Shown: piece after piece, positions 19,313 through 29,814 of the stretch
How positions within the stretch are numbered: the first letter of the stretch is position 1
Layout: every line of letters begins with the position of its first letter
NCBI GenBank assembly: GCA_963813345.1
Contig: CAWEYR010000026.1
Coordinates: 186,001-250,000 of the forward strand
Direction: 5' to 3'
From: CAWDDA01 sp963813345
GTDB taxonomy: Bacteria > Acidobacteriota > Blastocatellia > RBC074
DNA: 64,000 bases
Notes under the pieces: model-generated
What the model saw: the letters and a program-made list of their open reading frames with translations, nothing else
What the model was told of the DNA's origin: nothing
Database searches by the model: none
Translations under genes and position numbers: made by a program

Positions 19313-20730
19313 CGGTCTTTCTCCAAACGCATTCCTACATTCCATCCGTCCGTATCCACCGCAAACCCTGCAGCCGTCCATGCTGCAGTGCCGCCGACGA
19401 CGTTATAAATCTCAGATAAACCGTGACGTTCAAGAATGCTCGAGGCAGCCATGGATCGGTATCCACTCTGGCAGATTACGGCTACCGGGCGGGATGCATC
19501 GACTGAGGGGATTTGATCGGCAAGGTGCGAGAGCGTGAGATTTACAGCGCCCGGAACGTGACCACTTTTGAACTCCGCAGGCTTCCGTACATCAATTACC
19601 TGAAGGTTCGCCCGTTCCTCAATGCGATGCCGCAATTCGTCGACTGGCATTTGACCAATCGTGGCGAGGTCAAATCCCGCGTCTGCCCAGCCGAGCACTC
19701 CACCTTTCAGATACCCGTCGACCGACTCGATTCCAACTCGCGCAAGGCGTGTCACGGCTTCGTCAATCTCCGCTTCGTCTTCTGCGATGAGAATAATCCG
19801 CGTTGAAGGCGTGATGAGACTTCCAGCCCAGGTGGCGAATTGTCCTCCGAGCCCGATGTTGAGCGAACCTGGAACGTGCCCTGTGCCAAAGGCTGGCGAA
19901 GGACGGAGATCGAGCAGAAGATGACCCCGTTTCGCAAGCCACTTGACGCTGGTTGCCTCAAATGCTGCCGGGCGCGAAATCTCGGTGAGCGCGCCAGCCC
20001 CAGCGCGATTGATCTCCGCATCACGCGAGAAATAGGCAGGCGCCTCGGGGAGATCGCTGGTCATCATTTTGACAAAGCTTTCCTTAGTCATTGGCGCAAG
20101 CGCATAGTTGAACCGGCGCTGTTCGCCGATCGTCGAGTGAGTTTCCTTCGAAATATTTCGTCCGCACATAGATCCGGCACCGTGCGCTGGATAGACTTCC
20201 GTTGTATCCGAAAGCGTCAGAAGCTTGGAATGCAGGCTGTCATACAACATTCCGGCCATCGCTTCCGCAGAATAGCCCTTAGAACCGACCAGGTCGGGCC
20301 GTCCCACATCACCGATAAACAGAGTGTCTCCAGTGAGCACCATTTTGGGCTCGGCAGATTCGCTTGAATCGATAACAAGAATCGAGATGCTCTCAGGTGT
20401 ATGACCTGGAGTCTCGAGAATCCTGAGGGTAATTGAACCAACTCTCAACTCGTCGCCATCGGTGAGGTCGAGATGCGGGAATTGAACTCCGGCCCTGCTA
20501 CCAAAAGCGATCTCAGCACCAGTACGGAGGGCCAACTCTCGATGGCCGCTCACGAAGTCTGCGTGCAGATGCGTCTCGATGACATACTTGATGCGGAAGC
20601 CGTGTTCGTTGGCTTCGTTGACATATTGATCAACGTCGCGCTGCGGATCGACGACCGCGGCTTCACCGTCGGAGCCGATGAGATATGAGGCATGGGCGAG
20701 ACAACCGAGGTAGAACTGTTTGAAGTACAT
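19300..20730 (-). CDS. MBL-fold hydrolase with two rhodanese domains (ETHE1/persulfide dioxygenase-like)
   Basis: Protein of 476 residues. The metallo-beta-lactamase domain (1-240) has the metal motif ETHLHADFVSGH, then PGHTPESIS and LTGDTLFIGDVGRPDL, as in ETHE1-like persulfide dioxygenases. Two rhodanese modules follow. The first (about 265-360) has lost the catalytic cysteine (ILIAEDEAEIDE at its loop). The second (about 370-465) keeps it in AVICQSGYRSMAAS. The expected role is oxidation or transfer of glutathione- or protein-bound sulfane sulfur. Transcribed alone, between two intergenic repeats; the stop codon lies inside the downstream repeat. Confidence 0.87.
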   Translation of the reverse strand: MYFKQFYLGCLAHASYLIGSDGEAAVVDPQRDVDQYVNEANEHGFRIKYVIETHLHADFVSGHRELALRTGAEIAFGSRAGVQFPHLDLTDGDELRVGSITLRILETPGHTPESISILVIDSSESAEPKMVLTGDTLFIGDVGRPDLVGSKGYSAEAMAGMLYDSLHSKLLTLSDTTEVYPAHGAGSMCGRNISKETHSTIGEQRRFNYALAPMTKESFVKMMTSDLPEAPAYFSRDAEINRAGAGALTEISRPAAFEATSVKWLAKRGHLLLDLRPSPAFGTGHVPGSLNIGLGGQFATWAGSLITPSTRIILIAEDEAEIDEAVTRLARVGIESVDGYLKGGVLGWADAGFDLATIGQMPVDELRHRIEERANLQVIDVRKPAEFKSGHVPGAVNLTLSHLADQIPSVDASRPVAVICQSGYRSMAASSILERHGLSEIYNVVGGTAAWTAAGFAVDTDGWNVGMRLEKDRFFI

Positions 20731-20760
20731 TTGGCCACCTTTCCAGTACCCATACTATAA

Positions 20761-20929
20761 GGCAGTTGTACGGCCTTCAGGCCGAATCTCACGCGAAGGC
20801 GCGAAGACGCAGAAATGCAGAGAAGACGCAGAGAACGCACAGATCTTTTCTCATTAGTGTTCTTCCTTTTCTCTCTGCGCTCTTCGCGCCTTCGCGTGAG
20901 ATTTCGCCTGAATTCGGTACTACTTGCCC
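20761..20929. repeat. Family A palindromic repeat
   Basis: Arms GGCAGTTGTACGGCCTTCAG and the complement ending CGGTACTACTTGCC. The inner stretch CTCACGCGAAGGCGCGAAG faces CTTCGCGCCTTCGCGTGAG. The centre is purine-rich on one side. It lies between divergent genes for the MBL-rhodanese protein and arginine decarboxylase. Confidence 0.85.
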
Positions 20930-20941
20930 ACATGCAAGTTT

Positions 20942-20972
20942 TTGACACACCCCGGCAAATTTATGCTAGAGT
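20942..20972 (+). promoter_or_regulatory. Possible promoter of speA
   Basis: TTGACA (20942-20947) is followed 19 bases later by TAGAGT preceded by TGC, an extended -10 form. The spacing is long, so this is only a candidate. It would leave a leader of roughly 115-120 bases before the arginine decarboxylase start with GGGGAGG inside; I see no known riboswitch there. Confidence 0.3.
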
Positions 20973-21096
20973 GCAATACTTACTACGACTTGCCGCGGTG
21001 CGCCAAATGCACTCGAGTCAGAGTGGCCGTCCATGGTTGTGCGCCAAAGCCGCAATATTCTCGTAAGATTCCGGGGAGGTTTACGAACACTAAAAG

Positions 21097-23008
21097 ATGA
21101 AATCGGCCATCGACGAGATTGCCCAGACGTATGGCATTGAGAACTGGGGAGCGGGTTATTTCAGCATCAATAATGTAGGCCATCTGGCGGTTCATCCCGC
21201 TGATGGTGACGCGCGCAGCGTGGACGTCAAAAAGATCGTCGACGATCTGGTAGCGCGCCGCGTCAAGCTCCCTCTCCTTCTCCGCTTTCCACAATTAATC
21301 TCAAGTCAGGTGCGAAAGATGAACCAGTCTTTTCGCGCCGCGATGAAAGAGTTCGAATATAGTGGTGAACACCGCGCCGTCTTCCCCATGAAAGTAAATC
21401 AGCGGCGGCAGGTCATCGAGGCATACCTCGAGGAAGCATCAAAGTACAACTACGGACTCGAAGTCGGAAGCAAGGCTGAGCTCTATGCCGCGATCGCGCT
21501 CGACCAGGCGCCTGATTCCCTGCTCGTCTGCAACGGGTTCAAAGACGACAGCTTCATCGAGCTTGCATTTGTTGGCCGGCGCATCGGGAAGAATGTTGTG
21601 ATCGTGATCGAGAAGCTCAACGAGCTCGGAAAGATCATCGATCGCGCAATTGAGACGGGCGTACGACCGATGATCGGGATGAGAGTGCGGCTCTACACTC
21701 GCGGCTCGGGCAGATGGGAGAAATCTGGCGGCGAGCAGTCGAAGTTCGGGCTGACTACATCTGAGCTTCTTCAGGCTATCAAGACTCTGCGAGAGGCCGG
21801 ACTGATCGATTGCATGCGCGTTCTCCACTTCCATATCGGTTCACAGATTACGCAGATCAAGCGCGTGAAAGCAGGAGTCAAGGAAGCTGCGCGCGTCTAT
21901 TCAAAGATCCGCAAGATGGGTTGCGATGTCGATCATCTGAATGTCGGCGGGGGAGCCGGCGTCGATTACGACGGAAGCAAGACCAGTTTTGAATCATCTG
22001 CGAACTACTCGTTGCAGGAGTTCGCAAACGACGTGGTCTACACGATCAAGAGCGTATGCCACGAAGAGAACGTGCCCGAACCGAACATAATCACGGAATC
22101 CGGACGCGTGCTTGTGGCGTATCACTCAGTTCTGATTACCAACATCATCGATGAGATCGAGACCGTTCAGGGGATTCATAACATCACCCTGACAGACGAT
22201 GAGCCTCAGGTGATTGTCGAGTTGCATGATCTTTACAAGAGCCTGAATGCGAAGAATTTTCTCGAGTACTATCACGATGCGCTTGAGCAAAAGGAAGAAC
22301 TCTTCACGTTGTTCGATCTCGGGTTTATCAATCTCGAGGAGCGTGCCAAGGGAGAAGTTCTTTTCTGGGAGGTATGTGGCAAAGCGAACAATTTCGCGAT
22401 GCAGGCGGAGTACAAGTCCGAGGAGTTTGACGACCTGAGGAAGCTGCTGTCGGCCAAGTATCTCTGCAATTTTTCCGTATTCCGCTCACTGCCGGATCAC
22501 TGGGCAATTGATCAGCTCTTTCCGATCATCCCGATTCACCGTCTCAACGAAGTACCCACGGATGGAGCGACGCTTGTCGACATCACCTGCGACTCTGACG
22601 GAGTGGTTGACAGGTTTGTTGATCTGCACGACGTGAAGGAAGTTCTCGAAGTTCACGACCTAGAATCAGAATGAGCCGTACTATCTCGCGGTGATGCTTA
22701 TCGGGGCGTATCAGGAGGTAATGGGAAACTTTCATAATCTCTTCGGGACGACCAACGAAGCCATAGTCATTATCGATGGGAACGGGAACTACCATTTCAA
22801 TCGGGTTCTTCAGGGATCGCAGGTCGCCGACATGCTCTCCTACGCGCGCTACGAGAAAGAATTCCTCCAGGACAGCTTCCGTACCTCATTAGATCGACAA
22901 ATAAAGAAAGGAAGGCTGACTCTCGATGAGGCAGATCGGCTGGTGGCTGATTACGAAAGCCACTACACAGGATATACATACCTCGATTCCAACGGACACA
23001 AACCATAG
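21097..23008 (+). CDS. speA: Biosynthetic arginine decarboxylase, frameshifted near 22672
   Basis: Pyridoxal-phosphate enzyme turning arginine into agmatine, the first step of one route to putrescine; about 636 residues, the usual size. The N-terminus IENWGAGYFSINNVGHLAV and the PLP lysine in AVFPMKVNQ (residue 99) are typical, as are FHIGSQI and NVGGGAGVDYDG. In the first frame the protein ends at 22674 right after CDSDGVVDRFVDLHD. One base later the conserved C-terminus continues EPYYLAVMLIGAYQEVMGN, then FHNLFGTTNEA, so a single extra base near 22672 explains the break. The gene 39 bases downstream is a deoxyhypusine-synthase-family protein, suggesting a polyamine operon. Confidence 0.92.
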
Positions 23009-23047
23009 TCTTGAATCCTGCTCGAGAGAGAAAGGCCATAGCTCGCA

Positions 23048-24097
23048 ATGATAAGACGACTGAAAGGTGCGAAATACCTCACCAAGCCCACACACCCCCT
23101 CCAGATTGATCGGGATCGCAGCGTTCCGGGACTACTGGACAAGATGGAGCACATCTCGTTTCAGGGCCGCAACCTGGCTCTCGCCCATCAGATATGGCTC
23201 CAGATGCTTCAGGAGAATGCCGTCGTCATGATGGGAATGAGCGGCGCTCTCGTACCGGCAGGTATGCGGCGGCTTGTTGCTTATCTTCTCAAAAACCGCT
23301 GCATTGACGTGCTCGTGGCGACCGGCGGGAACATATTTCATGATCTTCACGAGACACTTGGAAGGTTTCACTATGTCGGCGATGCACGCGTTGACGACGT
23401 CCAGCTGCAGGAGCAGTCAGTCGATCGCATCTACGATACGTTCGCTTCAGAGGAAGAGTTTCGCGAGGCTAATGAATGGATCGGGGGCTTTGCCTCGCAG
23501 CTCGATCATTCCCACCCGTATTCGACGCGTGAGTTCCTTCATCTGCTCGGACGCGAGCTCAGCGAGATCGCAACTGAGGATGGAATTCTGACTTCGGCCT
23601 TCAAGTCACGTGTTCCAATTTTCTGTCCTGCTATCACCGACAGCGCATTCGGAGTGGCCGTCGGCATCAGCAGAATCGAAAAGAAGAATCCATTTCAGTT
23701 TGATGTCATTCAGGACGTCGTCGAAATGGCGCAGGTCGTCGCTAAGTCACGCTCAACCGGCGTCGTTTATTTTGGAGGCGGTACACCCAAGACATTCCTC
23801 CAACAGAGCGAGACAACCGCCGGGATGCTGCACGCCACGGTACGCGGACACAAGTATGCAATTCAGGTGATTACGGATGTGCCTTACTACGGAGGTTATT
23901 CGGGCGCCGATTTTGATCAGGCTCAGGCGTTCGGTCGGCTCGCAAAGAATGCGCGTTCAGTAACGGTGAGATGTGATGCAACGATCGCAATGCCCATGCT
24001 TGTGACTGCCCTCTCTCAGACAGCCTCAAAAGCGATGCGCACGCGCAAGCGCATTCAATTCACCTTTGGCCGCGATCTGGGCATTCATATGCCATGA
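23048..24097 (+). CDS. Deoxyhypusine synthase family protein
   Basis: Protein of 349 residues with the NAD-dependent DHS fold. Visible landmarks are MMGMSGALVPAGMRRLVAYL, DVLVATGGNIFHDLHETLG, and GVVYFGGGTPKTFLQQSE, whose lysine (residue 248) sits where the catalytic lysine of DHS forms an imine with the aminobutyl group. GGYSGADFDQAQAFGRL follows, like the GSDSGA part of DHS. Bacteria lack eIF5A, so deoxyhypusine formation on that protein is unlikely. Plant homospermidine synthase evolved from DHS, and the tight coupling to arginine decarboxylase points to a polyamine product here; that is inference. Intact frame. Confidence 0.88.
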   Translation: MIRRLKGAKYLTKPTHPLQIDRDRSVPGLLDKMEHISFQGRNLALAHQIWLQMLQENAVVMMGMSGALVPAGMRRLVAYLLKNRCIDVLVATGGNIFHDLHETLGRFHYVGDARVDDVQLQEQSVDRIYDTFASEEEFREANEWIGGFASQLDHSHPYSTREFLHLLGRELSEIATEDGILTSAFKSRVPIFCPAITDSAFGVAVGISRIEKKNPFQFDVIQDVVEMAQVVAKSRSTGVVYFGGGTPKTFLQQSETTAGMLHATVRGHKYAIQVITDVPYYGGYSGADFDQAQAFGRLAKNARSVTVRCDATIAMPMLVTALSQTASKAMRTRKRIQFTFGRDLGIHMP

Positions 24098-24103
24098 AGA
24101 AGG

Positions 24104-24237
24104 GGTCAGTGGTCAGTGGTCAGTGGTCGGTGATGTGGAGTTCAAGCTTTAGCTTGCTCGTCGGAAGCTCGAATTGTAACAGCAAGCTAAAGCTTGAACT
24201 CAAACCACCGACCCCTGACCACCGGCCACTGACCACT
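24104..24237. repeat. Family B inverted repeat with GGTCAGT arms and shared core
   Basis: Arms of GGTCAGT units (24104-24128) face ACTGACC-type units (about 24213-24237). Inside are the core GAGTTCAAGCTTTAGCTTGC and its complement GCAAGCTAAAGCTTGAACTC. The core is the same as in the GTGCTGA-armed copies, so arm type and core can be exchanged. Convergent junction between the DHS-family and LysM genes. Confidence 0.88.
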
Positions 24238-24241
24238 TGCT

Positions 24242-24616
24242 TTATGGAAGTCTCAGTTTCTGTCCGACTTTGATCTTGTCGGGATCGCTCAGTTGATCCT
24301 TGTTTGCCTCGAAGATCTTTTGATATGCGTTGGCGTCGCCATAAAAGCGCTTGGCGATACTCGAAAGTGTATCTCCCGAAACAATGTCGTACGTTAGACC
24401 CGATTGTACGTTGAAGTCAGCAATCAGGTCCGACATTGTCGGGTCTACCCTCTTGACTGCATCCCACAAAGCATTTTTGCCGTGATCTGAAGGCACGACT
24501 CCGCGAATCAGTAACTTCTCCCCGTCGACATTCAGATTCTGAACGTTCAATCCGACTTCGTGGCCCTTATCCAGAACGGACTGGTACTTAGCTTGCAATG
24601 CTTCCAGACTTGCCAT
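24242..24616 (-). CDS. BON-LysM domain protein (YgaU/Kbp-like)
   Basis: Small protein of 124 residues: a BON-type domain (about 1-70, LLIRGVVPSDHGKNALWDAV) followed by one LysM domain (75-124, YDIVSGDTLSSIAKRFYGD and KIKVGQKLRLP). No signal peptide is seen. E. coli YgaU (Kbp) of the same layout is a cytosolic potassium-binding protein. A strong AAGGAGG site precedes the start. Confidence 0.85.
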   Translation of the reverse strand: MASLEALQAKYQSVLDKGHEVGLNVQNLNVDGEKLLIRGVVPSDHGKNALWDAVKRVDPTMSDLIADFNVQSGLTYDIVSGDTLSSIAKRFYGDANAYQKIFEANKDQLSDPDKIKVGQKLRLP

Positions 24617-24751
24617 TGAGATGTCCTCCTTCGGTCTTGATTGATATCATCGGGAACTGCTTGCCACCCACCGTGGTGGGGTCTAGTATTCCCTGAACAG
24701 CCATCAGGCCTCTCATCATACCTGAAACTCAATCCGCCTGGGGAGGCCAGC

Positions 24752-27700
24752 ATGTTACATCTTCGTGTTTTCTTCTTTCTATCACTTTGTCTTTTTACCG
24801 ATGATCTCGACCATTTGCAGTTCGACGGAATAGTTATGGACGCAGATGGCAGGAGAATTGTGAAAGCTATGATAACTGCCCGCGACATCTCGACTGGAAA
24901 CGAGCGTGCTGCAGCAACTGACAGTCAGGGATACTATCGCCTGTCCAGTCTCGCTCCCGGTGAATACCACCTTCGATTTGAAGCAAGCGGGTTTCGCACG
25001 GCAATCCTTACCGGGATCAAAGGGAATGCCGGGGCGACCCTTCGACTTAATTGCACCTTGAATGTCGCAAACATCGATTCGAGCATCGTAGTGACAACAA
25101 ATTCGACATCGTACAGCGTCGACAAGAATCGAACGCATGTCGGCGGGAGCATCAACCGGAATGCGATCGACCAGCTTCCGGTCGAAAGCCGAAACCCCCT
25201 GGACCTGATCTTCACGCTTCCAGGCGTTGCGCCTCCCCCCTTCAGCACTTCGCTTCTCGCAGATGGAGAGGATTCCGACAGATTCATGTCGAGCCCCGAG
25301 GAGGCCGGCGTTTTCTCATTGAGTGGCTCTACGCCGTTCTCGAACAACTTGACTATCGAAGGTCTGGACAATAACGACGACCGTGGTGCCAGCGAACGCT
25401 TCGTTCCCTCACCGGACAGCGTCGAAGAAGTTCAGGTGATAACCAATCAATTCGCGGCCGAGTATGGACGCGCATCCGGCGGTCGCGTCAACGTTCGACT
25501 TCGAGGTGGCACAAGCGAGTTGCGTGGGCGGGTCTCGTATTTTCTCAGGGATGCGCGATTGAACGCCAATTCCTTTCATAGAAATGCAGATCCACAACGC
25601 GGATTCCGCCTTCCCTTCACCGAGCACACCTCGAGCGCGACAATTGGTGGCCCCGTAGTACCGGGATCAAGGCAAAAGGCATTCTTCTTCCTGGGTTATG
25701 AGAATGGCTATATCTCCGACAGCGCGGCAATCGCAGCTTTGGTTCCGATCGACATCAATCCTCGCTTCCCGCTTCCGAGTCCAAATGGCGACCATCTGGG
25801 AAGCCTCGCCGTGGACCGTCAAGGCCGCGACGTGACGGTGAATGGCGGCGCGGGTGTAGGGCTTTACGATTTGACACTCTCGACGCCAAAGCGGTCGAGC
25901 AGTGCACAAGGGCGCGTTGACGTGCACGCCGGGCAGCGTCACTCAGTATCTGCACTCGTAACCCTGGCACGTCAGCGAGATGAACGTGCCTTCAGCGGAG
26001 GACGCAAGACTCCGGACACGATTCGCGCAAGAGGCAGATCGAGCGAGTCGCTTGGGATCTCACATACGTTTGCTTCATCGGGTCGCTTGATCAACGAGCT
26101 GCGAGCGCAGTTCTCCGTGCTCACTCCACTCGACGGGCCAGCGTCGTCCCGGCCGGTGGTTATCATTGATCTCGATGATCCTCGCGATATTCAGGGAACG
26201 CCCGGTCCGCTCTCGCGGCGAGGAAGTCTACTCACGGGCTCAAGCAACTCCGGTGGGAGCGATCGTCGCGAAAAGCGATGGCAGTTTCAGGAGACGTCAA
26301 GCATCTCATTGGAAAAACACAGCCTGAGAGCAGGTATCGATTTACACAAAGTCAGCTCGCGTTACGTCGATCTCGAGGACTCGACAGGAACTTTCAATTT
26401 TGCGACCGCAGCAGATTTCCTGGCTGGAAGGCCCGAACGTTTTCGCCAGCGCTTCTTTACTGAATCACAACTTGACAACGTCTACTCCGGACTGTTCTTG
26501 CAGGACGATTACCGGTTGACGGGGCAATTGACTCTATCTGCCGGGATCAGATGGGATCGCGAATCGATCGTCGACGATGAGAACAATCTGGCACCGCGTA
26601 TTGCAATGGCCTGGAGTCCCGGCGAGAAGGCTGACACGGTGGTCCGCGCGGGCTTTGGAATTTTCTTCAACCGTGCGCTTCTGCGAACCCTCGACGACTT
26701 CACTTTGACATCTCACTCGATGCTCATCGATACGAATATTCCAGCGCACGAAGGGATCCTTACAGCGCTCCATTTTCCCGGTGCGCTCGATCCGGCTGAT
26801 CCCGCGGTGCGATCGCTGGGACTGCGCGAAGCAGGGTTTCAGAGAAGGCTCGAGCGAGGACTTCGGATTCCAGAAAGCTATCAGGCATCGTTGGGGATGG
26901 AACAGCAGGTGGGTCACAGCTTCAAAGCGGGCATCAGCTATGTATTCAATCGAGGCGCACACCTGTGGCGCGAAACGAATGTCAATGCACCACGTCTTGG
27001 ACTTACAGGAGCTTCAAGCTTTACGGAATTCCTGTTGTCACGGGACTTTGACAATCGGCGGGATGTTGTCGACCGGTTTGCGTCCAATCACGGCAACCGG
27101 GAATGCTGATGTTGTGCGCTTCGATCGGAGCCAGGAAAGCAGTCGAGTAATTCAGGAAGGGGTCGGGTCAACCGGACGGGTCGTCGTTTTCGGGCTCGCA
27201 AATCAATCGACGAGCAACCTCACAAGTGTCCTCAATGCTGCGTTTGCGGCTGTGCGGAACCTGCGGCCGGATCCGAATCTCGAACAGGTTGAAGAGCTAC
27301 AGTCGCGAGGCTCAAGCAGCTATCATGGTGTGAGTCTTGAGGTTGAAGGCCGGATCGGGCATAGAGGTTTCATTCGAAGCTCCTACACGCTCTCGAAGTT
27401 GTTCGATGACGGAGTAGTGAACACTTCGTCACCACTGGTGGCAGGTGATTTCATGCGCGAACGGGCTCTCAGCCTGCTTGATGCACGGCATCGGATGGCG
27501 ACGAGTGGAATTGTTCTCATTGCGTCACGTCGACCTGAGCTTCACATTCAATCTGAACTCGCCGCTTCCCTTCAATATCGGGATTGGCGGGAACGACCGA
27601 AATCTCGATGATGTAAACAACGATCGTCCGAACTACGAGGGATCGCTCGAAAACCTGTCAGAGCAGAGTCTCTCATTACCTATGATCGGTTCAGTGGGAA

Positions 27701-27933
27701 ACTTGCCGCGAAATGCGGGACGCGGGCCCTGGCAACATTCGCTCAACGTCCGAGCGTCGCGTGCCATTCAATTAACAGAGAAGGTGCGTGTGATACCGAT
27801 CATCGAAGCGTTCAATCCATTCAACACAACAGTCTTCAGCTTCGGCGCTGAGTTCGTCGACTGGAACTCCCTCGCGCCGCGAAGGACTTTCAAGCCGAGA
27901 ACTCTGCGCGTCGGATTTCGAGTAGAATTTTGA
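24752..27933 (+). CDS. TonB-dependent receptor with carboxypeptidase-regulatory domain, frameshifted near 27095 and 27530
   Basis: Outer-membrane receptor of about 1,060 residues of the Oar-like type abundant in Acidobacteria. The start is ATG 24752 with GGGGAGG 8 bases upstream; the frame reaches back to 24641 without support. A signal-like N-terminus (LRVFFFLSLCLF) is followed by a carboxypeptidase-regulatory domain (about 25-90, DSQGYYRLSSLAPGEYHLRF), a plug domain (TIEGLDNNDDRG, SVEEVQVITNQFAAEYGRAS) and a long beta-barrel. The coding sequence passes through three frames: breaks near 27095 (next frame GNADVVRFDRSQ) and near 27530 (next frame DLSFTFNLNSPLPFNIG). The end PRTLRVGFRVEF closes with an aromatic residue as barrel proteins do. 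The ligand is unknown. Confidence 0.85.
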
Positions 27934-27935
27934 GA

Positions 27936-28004
27936 GCCTGGGAGCGCTGGCGGCTGGCGCAGTGGAGCGCCGTGCGCTCCGGCGCCTCCCAGGCGCTCCC
28001 AGGC
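27936..28004. repeat. GC-rich inverted repeat (family D)
   Basis: GCCTGGGAGCGC (27936-27947) faces GCGCTCCCAGGC (27993-28004), with further imperfect pairing inside. It begins three bases after the stop of the TonB receptor gene. One full copy in the window; a similar short string occurs at 31772-31784. Confidence 0.75.
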
Positions 28005-28080
28005 CCTTAACAACTCTTAACATCTTTTTACCTGCAGTTAACACACCTGGAGAGGAAGAGGGCATATTCTTCCGTCGAAT

Positions 28081-29771
28081 ATGCCGGATCTCGCAAAGGT
28101 CGACATGAAATCCAGAATGAACAAGTTCCTCGGACACGATAGCAAGTGGAGGTTCCTGCTCATACTGGGTCTGGCAATTGTGTTGCCGGCGGCAGCGCTC
28201 GCATTTTTCAATTTCCATCACCTGGAATCGATTAAGCGCGACAAAGTGCTTGATGCTGCGATCCATCGTGACTTCCAGTATATGCTTGCGATCTCCGAGA
28301 AGAAGATCAATCAGAAGATCTACGCGATGACGGAAGATGCAAGGAAATCTTTCCCATCTCTCGATGTGAATGAAGACGAACGAGCGAGAAAGCTTGATCA
28401 CTTGCTGTCTCAGAGTCCATGGCTGTCGCATGCGTTCCTGTATGAAGCGGAAAAGGGAATGGTCTTCAGCTCGCGGCCCGATAAGCTGACATCCGGATAC
28501 GGAGCGTGAGGAAGCCGTTAGAATATCCCAGATGTATCAAGGATGGTTTGGCCTCGAAGGCAAGACCTTGTTGGACCAGATGCGCAAGAAGAGTCCGTCT
28601 ATTGTGTGTTATGGCGGCGAGACTAAGGCAGGAGGAAAGCTATTCGGTTAGCGCTTTTTTCCCGTTTACGCATTCGGGGGACCGCGTCGTAATGGGCGGA
28701 GTCACTTTCGATCCGAAATACATCAAGCAGACCTTCTTTCCGGAAATGCTGGAGGAATCGATCGCTGCCAAAATGACAGAGGCTCGCGAAAATCCGCTCG
28801 ACATAGCGGTCTATTCCATCGACCACGAAGGCGGATACGCGAAAAAGTTGCTCGCTGCGTCGCCGGGATGGGGCGAAGGAAAGCCAGAAGTCTCGCGCAA
28901 ACTGGACGAAGTTTTTCGTGGCCTGGCGCTGGGTATCAAACTCCGTGGTACGACCGTGGCTGCACTCAGCGAGAGTTGGCTTCATCGAAGTTTTCTCATC
29001 CTCGGCGTTCTGTCGCTGCTGATGGTTGGAGGACTCGTCTTGCTATACCGAAGTGTGAGCAAAGAAATGGCACTGGCCCGCTTGAAGTCCGATTTCGTGT
29101 CCAACGTGTCGCACGAGTTGCGCACGCCGCTGGCACTGATCCGGTTGTATGCGGAAACGCTCGAACTTGGTCGCATCACGACCCAGGAAAAGAAGGAGGA
29201 GTATTACCGCATCATTCGCAAAGAGAGTGAGCGGCTGACTGCGCTGATCAACAACATCCTCGACTTCTCCCGCATCGAAGCCGGGCGCAAGGAATACGAC
29301 TTTCGTGAAACCGACATGGCGGAACTCGTCCGTAATACACTTGATTCCTATCGCTATCAGATCGAGCAACAAGGGTTCGCTTTCGAGCAGAACATCGACT
29401 CGAGCATTCCGCCAGTACGTGTTGACCGGGAAGCAATCGCGCGCGCTCTTGTCAACTTGATCAACAACGCTCTGAAGTATTCGGCCAGCGAGAAATTCCT
29501 GGGAGTAAAACTGTACCGCGAAAGTGGGGTGTTGAAGCTTGAAGTCGCCGATCGCGGTATTGGGATTACGCGGCGCGAGCAGTCGAAGATCTTTGAGAAG
29601 TTCTACCGGACCGGAGACCCGCTGGTCCACAACACCAAAGGGAGTGGTCTCGGACTATCGCTGGTGCGCCACATCACCCAGGCGCACGGGGGAGACGTGC
29701 AGGTGGAAAGTACGCCAGGAAAAGGGAGCAAGTTCACACTGTCATTGCCGATAGCGCAGGCAACGCACTAA
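28081..29771 (+). CDS. Sensor histidine kinase, two frameshifts (about 28503 and 28650)
   Basis: Membrane sensor kinase of about 562 residues. TM1 lies near residues 24-44 (LLILGLAIVLPAAALAFF). An extracellular sensor region follows, then TM2 (SFLILGVLSLLMVGGLVLLY). The HisKA box is FVSNVSHELRTPLALIRLY. The ATPase boxes are VNLINNALKYSAS, VADRGIGITRRE and GSGLGLSLVRHITQAHGG. The first frame stops at 28509; the middle piece EREEAVRISQMYQGWFGLEG lies in another frame, and from about 28650 the third frame carries SAFFPFTHSGDRVVMGG to the end. Two single-base errors restore one protein. Partner of the regulator 43 bases downstream. Confidence 0.87.
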
Positions 29772-29814
29772 GCATTAAATAGGACGAATGGCGCGAGCGT
29801 TCGTATAAAACATC

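Noticed and set aside
20761..20929. Charged open frames through the family A repeats (for example Arg/Glu-rich runs)
   Set aside because: They are translations of the palindrome in several frames and resemble no protein.
22660..22690. Programmed frameshift in speA
   Set aside because: There is no slippery heptamer with a downstream structure, and the other breaks in the window share no motif with it, so a consensus error is simpler.
24667..24680. CCCACC-GT-GGTGGG between the divergent LysM and TonB genes as an operator
   Set aside because: A 6-bp foldback with no second copy and no nearby regulator; too little to support a call.
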